This document shows positions 22,587 to 34,589 of a stretch of DNA of 64,000 bases, one piece after another. The DNA comes from Hyalella azteca (Eukaryota; Arthropoda; Malacostraca; Amphipoda; Hyalellidae), in assembly GCF_000764305.2 (NCBI RefSeq), contig NW_025930454.1, forward strand, positions 21,653 through 85,652. The letters run 5' to 3'. The position numbers were made by a program, and so were the translations under genes. Position 1 is the first letter of the stretch; every line of letters begins with the position of its first letter. The notes under the pieces were generated by a model. The model was not told the DNA's origin. It worked only from the letters and a program-made list of their open reading frames with translations, and did no database searches.

Positions 22587-25500
22587 TTACATCCAATTGG
22601 GTTTGGAGGTGTAATGATACGAAAGGTACATCAGCGCTCGAGTTGCCTTCTTGCTGTGCCGAGGGTTGCCCGTCATTACTGCTGCTACAGTCGGTAGGAT
22701 GGATACGTGCACTGCCCCGTCGCTGGACTGATGCGTCACTTCCATCGAGGCGACCAAGGTGCCGGGATGAATTGCGGATTTTAAATCCAGCGGCGGCCTG
22801 CATGTGTCGGCATCCTGTTTTTTCAAAGATGTCTCCGGACCCTGCGGATGGTTGTCTGAAAACATTTTTTTTTTTTGTTAAGAATTCGAACAGAAAATTC
22901 TCTAGCCATGCGCCAGACGTACGAAAGGGACAATGATATATAGCTTGCCGTACACATCGTAGCAATGATGAATTCATGCTAGATTATGAACACTAACTTC
23001 ACTGGTACTATTACCTTTGCAAATATACTAACATCATTGGATACATTTTCTTAGATTGATGTGAAAAAATTAGATAGTGTTTTTATACAGTAGTTATCGA
23101 AATGAAAGTTTATTATTACGAATCCGTCAAAATAGATTTTACCTATACTTTTTTCCCGAAGTAATTTCGACTTTTCTAATAAAAGATACTTACGTCATTG
23201 CTGTCGGATACATTTTTATTCCGAGCCCCTGAAACATCAGAGAAAGATGGTATTGAAAACCAGTTAACGAACGGTAAATGAAGCAGCTGTTGACTTAATA
23301 CATATTTTATCAACGCACGCAACTGACGGATCACGCAACATTGACAACGTTTTTTTTATTAAATTACAGTGAAAGGAATCAGACACTGAGGTTTGTTTCT
23401 TCAGTGTAGTGAACAGCATCAACACAGTGCAAGAATTTGAAAGAATGTCGAGTTTTTGAATTAACCAACTACGGACGGGAATAGAGAAAGCAAGATGCTT
23501 ACGTTTTCTCTTCGGCGAGCCCGTAGTGAGTAGTCTCGTGTTCTTGTTCGCTTTCTTGGCGGAAGTCTTATCATTGTCGTGCAGGTTTCGGATGTGACTC
23601 TGTAAAATTTTAAAAAAATTTGAGCAATATGTAATTATGCCTGGGCCTGAGCACCACCCGAGTACTTCAACTCGCAGGGCTCTTCAGCGCCGTATTTGAA
23701 ATAATAATGAAAGCTGCTTCCTTTAGGCTGCATTCTCAAGTGGCAGTAAATTAGAGTTGCGCGTCTGTTTGTCACAGGAAGGTGTCTGGAAATGTTGTTT
23801 TCAGACAGGTGTTTTTGTCAATGGATTTGCCACACGAGATATTATCCTGCTTACATCCGTAGAGCATTTTTTTCCGTTCGAGGCCACGCCACAGACATTG
23901 AACGCCCACCATTTTCATCATTCTATCAACCTTGCCATTCAGGCCAACTCCGTAACTTACCTTAGGAAGTGTTGTTTCTGCCAATACCTTAAGGAGTGTT
24001 GTTTCGGCCGCAGTCAAAGTCTAAAAAATTGCGCGCCCATCAGTAGCATTAATAAGTAAAAAAAATTAGTAGATCCGCACCTGAAGATTGTCCTTCCTTC
24101 TGCAGGCAAAGCCGCACACATGACACATGAACGGCTTGACGTTGTCGTGCATCAGAAGATGGTCTCTTAGTCGCTTGCTGTCAGCGAACTGGCGGTGGCA
24201 GATGGAACAGCTGTGAGGCTTCACGCCGGAGTGGCTACGCTTGTGGCGCGACAGGATACTCGCCGTCACCGCGCTAAAACAAAGTCAACTTAGTTCAATG
24301 GATTAGATGATAATGCGCTTAATTGCATGGATGAAATGATACTTTTTCCAATTAAATCGATAGATGATAACGCGCCTTATTGATTCAATAAATAAATAAT
24401 ACTGTTCGTAATTAAATCGATAAATGATAACGACGCGCCTTAATGAATCAATAAAGTGGTACCTGGTCCAATTGAGGCGATGAGATGAATCCGCGCCTAA
24501 TTAAATAGATAAAGTGATACAGCGCGGGAACATAATTAGGCTAATTAATCTCTCATCTACTGACATTTATTCTGGTTACCAAGCCTTTGGCTACGAAAGG
24601 CATTAAAGACAGTTAATGTATCAGCGTCTTCGTATAAATAACTCGCATGGGAAGCTTGAAAACATCTCCTTAGACAATCTATGTGCTTGAACGCGAGATG
24701 AAGAATGACTTAATATTTAAACTAACAACACAAATAGCAACATAAAAATTATAATAATGAAATAATTTTAGCTTCTCTGCCACGCACTGGTGTCGGGAGT
24801 GACAACAATATCCAGCAAATATTCATGAACACCAATAATAAGACTTACTCGAAATCACAAATATCACACACATAGGGCCGCTCTTTCGTGTGAATTCGGA
24901 TGTGTTTGACAAGCGCGTTCTTGACGGCGCTTTTGTACGGGCAATGCGGACACTTGTGCGCTTTTTCCAGGTCATGTGATCGTTTCTGCAGAAGAAGTTA
25001 TAGGTTAACACGAGTTCATAAGAAAAAAACTCTCAACATCAACCACACTTTTACATCCTTTTCCATAATGGCTGCCACTCCTATCCTACCTCGTCAAAAA
25101 GTACTTTACGTTCGTTTCGAGTACCTCTCACAAGAGCCTCGCCCTCTAACTAACGTATCGAGCAGCCCTCACTTGAGCCTTGCCCTCTAACTAACGTATC
25201 GAGCAGCCCTCACATGAGCCTCGCCTCTAACGTATCGAGTAACCCTCACATGAGCCTGGCTCTCTAACTAACGTACCGAGCAGCCCTCACATGAGCCTGG
25301 CTCTCTAACTAACGTATCGCGCAGCCCTCACATGAGCCTGGCCCTCTAACTAACGTATCGCGCAGCCCTCACATGAGCCTTGCCCTCTAACTATCGTATC
25401 GCGCAGCCCTCACATGAGCTTTGTATTTGTGCAGCGCCAGGCACGTGAAGGGGCAGTGCGGGCACGTGTAGACCGCCGTGAGCGCCGTGCCGGTGGGGGA

Positions 25501-28500
25501 CAGGTTGTGGCGCGCCGCGAGGTGCCGGACCAGGTTGTTGCGCTGCGAGTAAACCGCGCCACACGCAGGGCACTGTTGAGGGGAGTGAAAAATTAGGAGA
25601 AGACATGAGATGTGTAAACAATTAGGATACTGACAACTGTCAACGATGTGGGGTGGTGGTAGTAGTTAAGATACTGTCAACTGGCAACGATGTGGGGTGA
25701 TGGTGGTAGTTAGGATACTGACAACTGGCAACGATGTGGGGTGGTGGTGGTAGTTAGGATACCGACAACTGCCAACGACGTTGGGTGAAGGTATAATTAA
25801 ATACTGACAATAGTTCACAAGTAAAGCGAAAACATTCGCCTCGCACGTGTCAACAATATTGGCAGAAGTCTACTGGAATGCAATAGAGCGACTAATAACC
25901 AACGCAAATTAAGAGATATTCAGTAGCTGAAACATCGGAGTTCTCTAAATAGGTGAAACGGCAATTAATTTTCTCAAGAAGGAACTCGAGGGCTTTGACG
26001 ATGCATTTGATTTTCGTGTCGTTCCGCGTTTTTGCGTTTCATTCACCTTATGAGCTTGAGCAACACTGGCATGCGCAGCAACAACGTGCGTGATGACGTG
26101 TATCCTGAGAGTGGACTTGTTCTTCAGCTTCTTCTGACAGAGGCAGCAGTGCGGCCAGGCTTCAGAGAAGTGCTGCTTCGCGTGCTGCAGTAACTCCGCC
26201 TGACTGTGAACAATCTCAGGGCACTTGGTACCTGCAACACAGAACCTAGTCTAATTATAAGGCATGTGTAGTCTAATTATAAGGCATTTAACAGTTTATA
26301 TGAAGAAGTATAGGTCTCTAGACTGCCAGTATAATATCTCACTGTGGCAACTGTGGATTTAAGCATCCCGAAGGATTATGTGAGCCGCTTGTTAAAACAC
26401 GAAAGTTTGATTCATTATCGAAAATATTATTATGTAATATCATAATATGTTAGTTCTTATAAACACACAATAACTGCAGGGAATCTGCAAGATGTTGTAA
26501 GATAACAACATAAAGCCTCAACATAACGTTACGCCGTAATCTGTTTACAGGCATTTATATATTAAAGTTCTGAAATGTTTATGGTATGAGCAGTCGCAGA
26601 TTTGTCAATAACCTTTCCACACTAACATGGACATTGGGATGGTTATAAGCGATAGAAAACTCCAACTGTTCAGAAGATACATTTTTACATAAAATATGCA
26701 TTGAGTATCAAATTGCTAAGGCACACATAGATTGAATGTTATTCAAATGGTTGAATATTGCGAGATTGAAATCACAATTGCAGCTAATTTCGAGTATTTT
26801 AAAATCTTTACTAACATTTCCATTCTGGAGTACTGGTAGCAATGTCTGCCACTTCGGGTTCCTTCGCTTTTCTTCTATTCTCCACGGCGGTGGGAGCTGT
26901 AGTGGCTCCAGATTTTACGGATATAGATCTCTTCCTGTCACTCCTGGCAGAAACTTCATCTTGACTACCACAAGTCTCTGAGCCGGAAACTCCAACTTCC
27001 GAAAATGGAATAACGTTTGACATTTCAGAAGTTGAACTTGCAGACAAACTATCGGAGCAAGCAGGGATTGAATCTAAAGATGTTGATTGGTCGAGCCCAT
27101 AATTCTGGCTTTTCTGTCTTAAATTGGTTGCGGCGTGAAGTTCCGGAGACGAATGAGAAGAGCTTTGACACGCTTTCAAAACATCATCATCATGAGGAAC
27201 TGTATGTGTCTGAGGTGAGGTTGGAAGAGACATTACCGTCTCTGATGGCGCGTCTGCGATCCTCAACGAATTTGTATCAGTAGCTTCAGCGGTTGAATAT
27301 TTAGGGGATAGTTCAGAAAATACTTCATTGGTTACTTCAGAAGAGATATTATTTCTGTTTTCTCCAATAGTACGGCACGTTGCAGGTGAGTCAGTAGTTA
27401 GGTCTTCTGGAATTATATTTCTCTCTTCTATTTGAACATCAGAGGAATTGAAATCGTCTCCAGCGTTAGATTGAGAATCCCCAACAGAATCAGGAACTAG
27501 TTTCCAGGAAGCACTTTTACCCAACGATTCCCGCCAAGTGCCGCTCGTGTTGGGAGGTAGAATCGTTGCCTCGTCGGCTGTGCTTACAATGTCAATCGCA
27601 CTTTCCATTTGCGTCTCAACCGACAAACAAATGGGCTCCGAATCTGGCCTTGGTTCGGGAGTGAAACTATGTTTAAGGTGCAATGAATCTCCGAAATCAC
27701 ACTGAGACTTGGGGATGCCTTGACCAGTTGGTAGCTCCGTTTCGTCGACATGAATTACTGGACACGGAGAGGCAGAAACTGAAATTTCGTTGGGTCGTAG
27801 GGATGACGTGAACACAACGTCTTCGATAGCATTCGAGGAGGAAAGACGTGTGGGTGAAGGAGGGACGGAAGCTATGGAAGGAGATACTGGTACAAGTACA
27901 GGATATTGCATCCCACAACCTGAACTATCGGTTACATCAATCGTGTCGTCCTCTAGTGCTGGAGTTTGGGACCTTGATGCGAAAAGGCATTTTTTCACTT
28001 TAAGTTCATTTGTCTCCATGCTGTTAGACGATTCTTGCAGGAAATCTAATTCAGAGTCCTTACCCAGGTTCTGTTTTTTGTGCAGTGTTGCCCACTGCGT
28101 TTTAGCTGTATCTTTGATGGGCGTGATTTCGGAGACAGTTTCGGCTGATGGTTCATCTAGAGACTCATCCACAAGCGCCGAGCAATACGAGAAAGGTTGA
28201 GGGTACAAACTAGGCTGGTGAGAAGATGTAAAAAGTATTTGAAGATTCCGTGGAGGGTCTCCAGATTCTTCTTCATCCACGTGATAGGTGTCAGTCTGAT
28301 CTATAACTTGGACATCCAGGGAGTCTAGGCTGGTATTATTAGGTAATTGGTATTCATTTGAATTCTCCTGCACGACTAGAATGTCCTCAGATTCGTCAGC
28401 AGTCATAGATCCGGCGTCGATCATTAGTTCATCAGGATTAACTTGCACAGTTTCATTAGTTTCCAGCAAAGCATTACTTGACAATGTTGAAATACTGAGA

Positions 28501-31500
28501 TAATTTGATGTCGATTGTGCTGTATCGAAGTGGCTGACGGTTGCTTCTCGTAAATGGTCAAGCTGGTCAGCCTGGGAAGGTGGCTTTGGAAGTTTTATTT
28601 TAACAACATCATCGCCTCTCAGAGATGGATGCCCTTCCTCTCCGTACGCCATCTCCTGAAGCGTGATGGTGGGGCCAGCTAAACCACAATGGCTGGTCTC
28701 CAGCAGCTGTTGTTCGGGAACCACCGACACTTTACTGAATGCAGATACAGGAGGATTAGGCGGATCGTCTCTCACGTGTCTAGCATCCAGCAGCTCTTTT
28801 CCAGAGACAACTCTAATACTGGCAGTTTTTCCCGAAATTTTCGGGCAAGGTGACCGATTCTTTGGCAAGGATATATCCTCATTACAAGGGGTGTCGTAAT
28901 TAACGTTCTTGATGTCCGTTCGAACAGCCAGCTTGCCTCGACTTGTTTTGCTGTTTGTTTTCTTGGAGGACTTTGAGACTTGACCGTCACTGGGAGATTT
29001 GTTGCTGGTGAGATCCGAAGCTGTGGACGAATTCACTTGCAATGCTGAGGACGTTTGTGGAAGGTCATCCTCGGGAGTCTGACGCAAATTCAGTAAGCTG
29101 TAAACAACAATAATAGTTATTAATCAAGGAAAATACAAAATGTGTCCCTAAATCAAAACGACCAGTACCGTAGTAAAGTAAATGTATGAGACCATTCAGC
29201 TGGAAGTTATGAAGAATTTAAAGGAAAAATAGAAATGAATTTCAAAGTATAACATATAGGTAGCTATTATCCAATTCCATATTTCCTTTAGTGTAATATT
29301 TTCTGCAAATATGAATTAAAAATTTGACTCACCTCTTCTCTGAGACATTGGCTGATGACAGATCTTGAAGTGAGACACCACCAATGCTGGACTTGACTTT
29401 AAGCCTCCCCCCGCCAGCCCAGCTGGGACTCTCACTTGGATGTGAGTAGTCGCGTAACTCAGGCAAGCTTGTTTCATCAGGCATGCACCAAATGTGGGGC
29501 TGCTTCTGAATAGTTAGTTGGCCCTGCACAGACTCAGAGGATGATTCAGTCGCTGGCCCTGCCAGGAATGGCCAAATGCTGTTGCCAGTATTATAGACCA
29601 AGTTCTCTTCATAGCCACCAGAAGCGCAGGATGTTAGCACAGATGATGATTCCATCTGCATGGCATTGACTGCGATGGCATTGGAAGGCAGAGTGAGCTG
29701 AGGCTCATGCTGCGGGTGATGATAAAGATGTAGAGGCTGGCCATCAGTTGAGTGAATCATGTTTGTATCTTGAACACCTGTGACTTCTTCAGTGCCATAT
29801 AATGGGATGGGACAGGCCACAGTGTTTCCATTTACACCTGAAAAATGAAGAATTGAATAAGAATCCGTTCTTAAATATAGAGAAATAATGAATTGAACAC
29901 TTTACACAAGTGGTTCAACCTCAGGATGCATAATTAAACCATCTAAAGAGCAAAAAAATAAAATTATACAATTTTGTTGGCCAAACAACATTGCCATTTT
30001 TCTAGACATATAAGGGTAACTTTTTGAGTTGGATGAAAGTAATGACTAAAAAGTCTTGGTAAATTCAAACCAAGTATGAATGAGTAAAAATATGTAGCAG
30101 CATTAATTTCTGATGATATACAATATCAGAAATTATATATATACCTGATGGTGTTTACTAAAGAAATTACAAGAGGATAGAAAGGATTTTTAAACTGCAA
30201 AATGGAACCATACAATTTTCCTGCAAAAATCTTTGTCAAAAAGGCTTGTAACTATTGAAGTAATGACTAAAATCTCCATGAGCAAAAATCATTCAAAATC
30301 AATCAATTTTATAGCATTGTTATACAAGTTTAAAAACAATGATGAGCAATAGAAAAATATGGCTGACCAAAAAGTCTAGATGGTTGGCATTACTTGATGC
30401 CATTCAGAATAACTCTCCTAAATAATAATCGTATTGGTAGTATAAATGCTAACCTCCACAAAACAAGCAGGGAAAAGAAAAAACAATTGAAAGATTTAAA
30501 ACCAGCAATGCTTCTGCATCATTAACTAACAAGCTTGTTCTATGGAAACTGCAGCAAGTTCTAGGTAATATTTGTACTTGGACCAAAAAACTAAGCAAAT
30601 TTTATGAGGAAAAACTGATAAATGTGGGTAGCTCACCAGAGAAGGGCTGATGACCAAGCGAGTCCCCTTGAGCATGAGATGCGAATGTATCAGAAGGCTG
30701 GTGAATTATAGAGCCAGTTGAGGAACAAACACTGGCCACAACAGCACAGGAAATGGGGGTGAGGCCTTGCTGCTGTTCAGAGAACATCTCACAACTAGGC
30801 ATGCCAAGTTCTGCATTACAGAGCGAGTTAGGAACAAGCTTGAGGGTGCTTTGTGAATAATCTTTAGGGAATGATGCATCTTGCGATGACAGAAGACCAT
30901 CGTTGGAATCAGCAAACACTGGTCTCAGTGAGGGGTTCAGGGATCTGCCATCACCAAGGATAAGCATACTAAGATCAGGATCTGCAGTGCACAGATCACT
31001 GAATGTTGTGGTGGACAGAGAGCAAGGCAAGCTCCTCCAGTTCATGTGGTCCACTTTAATTGATTCCCCAAACTTCACAGGTTCATCTCTTAGTGATTGC
31101 CTGTACTTAGATGAGTGCAAAGCTTGACCAGAATTATCTTGCAGCAAATTATTGTTGATGTGGAAGTCTTCCTGGGTTGTTATTTCAGAATCAAGAGGAA
31201 TTTGAGAAGCAGGTGGAATGGAGGATGATGGATCAGGAATGAAATTAGATGGCATGGGCATGGGCACTGGCATGGGAAACTGAGTGATGAGGCTTTGGAA
31301 TTCAGCAGTTGCTAAAGGTGGTTGATCAGACAAAGAACGCACGTGCAGAGGTCTTTGAGCAGGAATGGTTCTTTGAGGTATCACATTGCATCCATTCCTG
31401 ATATTGCTGTTGAGTGATGAGAGTATTGAAGCCTCATGAACACCAACTAATTGAAGCTGCTTTGCAATTCTAAGAAACTCAGAGAGCCTGTATTGGGGTA

Positions 31501-31810
31501 TTGTAGCTTTGCCACAATAAATAAAATCTAGAAGTGCATGCAAATCTTCTGAAGTGCATCCTTCTGTGATTGTGTCTAGTTGCAATTGCTGAAAATGAGC
31601 ATTTGAATAATGTTGCAGGTGGGCAAGTAAAACAGGGCTGGCTGCAGCCAGAACAGTTCGATGGGCTGACACCTGGTAACGGCCAGCAATCACAATGACG
31701 TCCACCAGCTGCCCGCTATTATACAGTGCTTGCAAACGTTCACCAAACAGCTGGCCATGTTCAGAACAGACAATTGAGCTACTACTTTCAGATAACATGC
31801 AGTTAGCCAT
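22587..31810 (-). CDS. BTB-domain C2H2 zinc-finger protein, ten coding exons
   Basis: This is a predicted nuclear DNA-binding regulator. Exons (5' to 3' on minus): 31810-30637, 29837-29333, 29097-26816, 26231-26047, 25572-25414, 24985-24849, 24273-24081, 23599-23503, 23228-23194, 22841-22587. Phases join to 1673 codons plus stop. The start ATG at 31810 (MANCML) is chosen because a strong acceptor (TTTTTTTTCCAG) at 31851 leaves only a short 5' UTR before it. Residues 15-130 form the BTB/POZ domain ([20 protein letters not shown], then [11 protein letters not shown]). Residues 130-1320 are Ser/Thr/Asp/Glu-rich and probably disordered. Exons 4-8 encode about eight C2H2 fingers, e.g. [71 protein letters not shown]. 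Exon 9 adds basic residues. For exon 3 the donor is GTTAGT, because the neighbouring GTAAAG would create a stop. The last exon is the least certain. Confidence 0.85.
24289..24520. repeat. Degenerate intronic tandem repeat, about 60-bp unit
   Basis: Roughly four diverged units share AATTAAATCGATAGATGATA, ACGCGCCTTA and AATAAAGTGGTAC-like blocks. It lies in the BTB-ZF intron between exons 6 and 7. Confidence 0.6.
25129..25413. repeat. 41-bp intronic minisatellite containing a 5' splice-site motif
   Basis: Seven units of about 41 bp begin CTCACATGAGCC (variants CTCACAAGAG, CTCACTTGAG) and contain CTCTAACTAACGTATCG. The eighth CTCACATGAG, at 25410-25419, is the real junction of BTB-ZF exon 5: on the minus strand GCTCAT|GTGAGG. 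Every unit therefore carries a GTGAG donor-like core. The array starts at the first intron base. Confidence 0.9.
25620..25800. repeat. 44-bp intronic minisatellite
   Basis: About four units contain GATACTGACAACTGGCAACG and GATGTGGGGTGGTGGTGG. It lies in the BTB-ZF intron on the other side of exon 5, so that exon is flanked by minisatellites on both sides. Confidence 0.8.
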
Positions 31811-31850
31811 TTGACAAAAAGAAAATCGAAATTTTACTATGCAATTAATT

Positions 31851-32796
31851 CTGGAAAAAAAATTTTGATTAGTTATTACTGCCACTTTATTGTGAAATAA
31901 TATCTTAGTATGTGAATGAACATATGTATTGTGCTAAATAATAGAGAACCATAAACTGACTACCATATCCTTTCACCCTCTAAAATTAAATGTTTGAATA
32001 TCAAACTTAGATGAGCTATTTACTATCAAATACTTTTACTCCACCTAATACCAGACTGGATTGTAATGGCAACATCTTTGTTAACTTCCTGATCCAGATT
32101 TTTTAAATTTATTGATATTGAATAATATCAAGTCAAATGAACAATTTATTATTAAAAAACAAATATCTGCTTTTAAGATTTACCCTTGTATTTTTTCCAA
32201 ACATGCATAATGCCACTATGTAAAGTTTGGCCATAATACTGCCAAGACCAGGTTTTTAGACCTTGAGGATTTACAGCCACAAAAACCCTTATCTTTTTAA
32301 CGTCTTGCCAAAAATAAATATGAATATATATTAATAGCAATGTGTTGGCAAGATCTTTTGAATAAATATATTTTGATGCTAATATGAGACACACAATTTG
32401 TACAACATGTCACTTCTATAGATTAGATTGTTGGGAATGCAACTGTGCACCACCAAATTTCTGCACCAATCTGCCCTGAAAGGAATGCCTAGCAATAATG
32501 AGGCCAGCAATAGCCCAGCATATTTCCGGATGACCACCAATCAGCCACGTATTAACCCTACCATCAGTAACCAGCCCCTGACGGCCTGACCTCATCTTGC
32601 TTCAATTATTAGGAGCTTTACTCCACCATATTCTGAAGCAAATAGCCCAGAGAGTAATGGTTGTTCACCACTGAACATTGCATCAAATCATCACTTCATT
32701 CATACCCTGACTTTAGCCTGAACTTCAACTAGTAGCAGACAACAGAGAACAGACTGCAACATAGTGACAAACAAGAGCTTTTTTAGAATCAGTTCA
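31851..32796. other. Upstream flank/intron of the BTB-ZF gene
   Basis: The splice acceptor of the first visible BTB-ZF exon is at 31851-31852 (minus). Beyond it I see no open frame of substance. The 5' untranslated exon and promoter must lie at higher coordinates and are not identified. Confidence 0.4.
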
Positions 32797-33660
32797 TTTT
32801 TAATTTTTTCATTTACTCAAGATTTAAGCCAACTTCTTATGTATGAAATGCTGGTATCCATGATACTTTGCTTGTCTACTAGTCTATAACAGTATAACTT
32901 ATACTATAGGACTCAAAAATAAACTTGAGGGAGAGTCTAAAAAACTCTCCGCTTTGCCACTCACTGCAACCAACCAGCACAGCTTCAGCTTGGTGAGCTT
33001 GCCAGTTGAACTCCATCTCCATGCATCCTGCCATCAGCCATGTACCACCAGAGTCCAGACAGACGACAGTCATTTTTAGCTCACAACATCCAGAGACGGG
33101 AGACTGGAGTAAGGTTTCAGCAAGCTGCAAGCATAGCTAATCCTTAAAGTGTCGGAATATACCGCGTTTACCCTAGTTTATACTATAGGACTCAAAAATA
33201 AACTTGAGGGAGAGTCTAAAAAACTCTCCGCTTTGCCACTCAGGCACTCACTGCAACCAACCAGCACAGCTTCAGCTTGGTGAGCTTGCCAGTTGAACTC
33301 CATCTCCATGCATCCTGCCATCAGGCATCAGCCAACAGCCCATAGTGGCAAACCAGAAATTTTTCAGAATCGGTTCATTTTTAATTTCCTCGTTTACTCA
33401 ATATTTAAACCAATTTCTTATGTATGATTATGCTGGTATCCATGATACTTTACTGGTCTACTTTTAGTACTCAAAATTGAACTTGAGGGAGAGTCTAAAA
33501 AACTCTCTGCTTTGCTACTATGCAACAGCCTTGTACATGTACAATGTGCCAACTGCCACCAGAGTCCAGACAGACGACAGTCATTTTTAGCTCACAACAT
33601 CCAGAGACGGGAGAGTGGAGACTGGAGTAAGGTTTCAGCAAGCTGCAAGCATAGCTATAG
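32797..33660. repeat. Rearranged segmental duplication
   Basis: Several blocks occur two or three times. A block around AACTTGAGGGAGAGTCTAAA occurs at about 32920, 33200 and 33480. A block with CCAGCACAGCTTCAGCTTGG occurs at about 32970 and 33260. A block with GTCCAGACAGACGACAGTC occurs at 33052 and 33560. A block with GGTATCCATGATACTTT occurs at 32852 and 33435. Copy order differs, so this is not a simple tandem. A transposon end (33146-33171) sits at one junction. Confidence 0.8.
33146..33171. mobile_element. Isolated terminus of the 8402-9367 element family
   Basis: AGTGTCGGAATATACCGCG followed by TTTACCC and TA is nearly identical to the right end at 9344-9367, and its reverse complement matches the left end at 8402. 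No second end is seen within 1 kb. Confidence 0.65.
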
Positions 33661-34589
33661 TTCTGTTCCAAAACCTGTTGCCCTTTGACAAGCGACTTCC
33701 GCACCCACCCACGGCCGCAGCTTTGCTAAATTACAGAATTTTTAGCTCGCAGCACCTGGGACTGTCCTGGGGTTAGGTTTCAGATAGCATAGTTCTGTTC
33801 CTAAATTTATTGTCATACAACATGTGGTCATTTGACAATTGACTGTAGTCTGTAGGCTGATTCAATCCATAGGACAGATATGGACGGCTTTGGCGTGGCA
33901 CGCTCTGAGGTCTGAGCCTCTGTGTCTGTGCGGTTCAAGCAGTTGGTGTAAAAATTTTTCACGTATTGGCAGACATTGCCAGACAATGCTGGCCATTCTA
34001 CATCAGGCTACTTTCCTGTGGGCTGAGTGATCTAATTCAATGGATGTGATCTGTCTGGTGGGCTGAGTGGTGGCTTGCATTAGACAATGTTAAAGCCAAA
34101 AAGTGTTATAGGCTACATTTTGGAGGGAACTCAGGGAAGGGATCATGTTATTATTGTTATACAGTTATAGAAGACAGAGACACTGGATTCTTTAGAAGTG
34201 TTGTCTTTAAAAAGTAATTTTTAAACGCATATTATTTAGCGTACGTCACTATCTTCCAGTTATGGGGAGACGAGGCAGTCTATGGTTTTCGTGGAACGTG
34301 GTAAATTATCATTCTAAGCTAACAGAAAGAAAACTGAAACCAAGAGCTCCTACAGAAAGGAGCTACCATATTTCATCCATTTTCCGCAATTCCGTCTAAA
34401 TTCATAGCGTGAACTAAGCAAGATCCATGGTTGAACTAGTAGTATATAGTTTAATCATGGCAAGATCTTTCTGTAAAGAAACATTTTCAGATAAAACTCA
34501 ATGACAGATAGAACTAAATCGAACATTTACTTTAAAAAATTATCATTATAACTGATCGTTGATGTACATGATAATGTGTTAAATACACC
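33661..34589. other. Non-coding spacer
   Basis: I see no supported gene, and no repeat beyond the end of the preceding duplication. Confidence 0.3.

Noticed and set aside
22573..22977. 134-codon minus frame as the last BTB-ZF exon
   Set aside because: Its phase does not match the preceding exon, whereas 22841-22587 does.
26806..26811. GTAAAG as the donor of BTB-ZF exon 3
   Set aside because: Joining it to the next exon makes a TAG; GTTAGT five bases earlier restores the zinc-finger frame.
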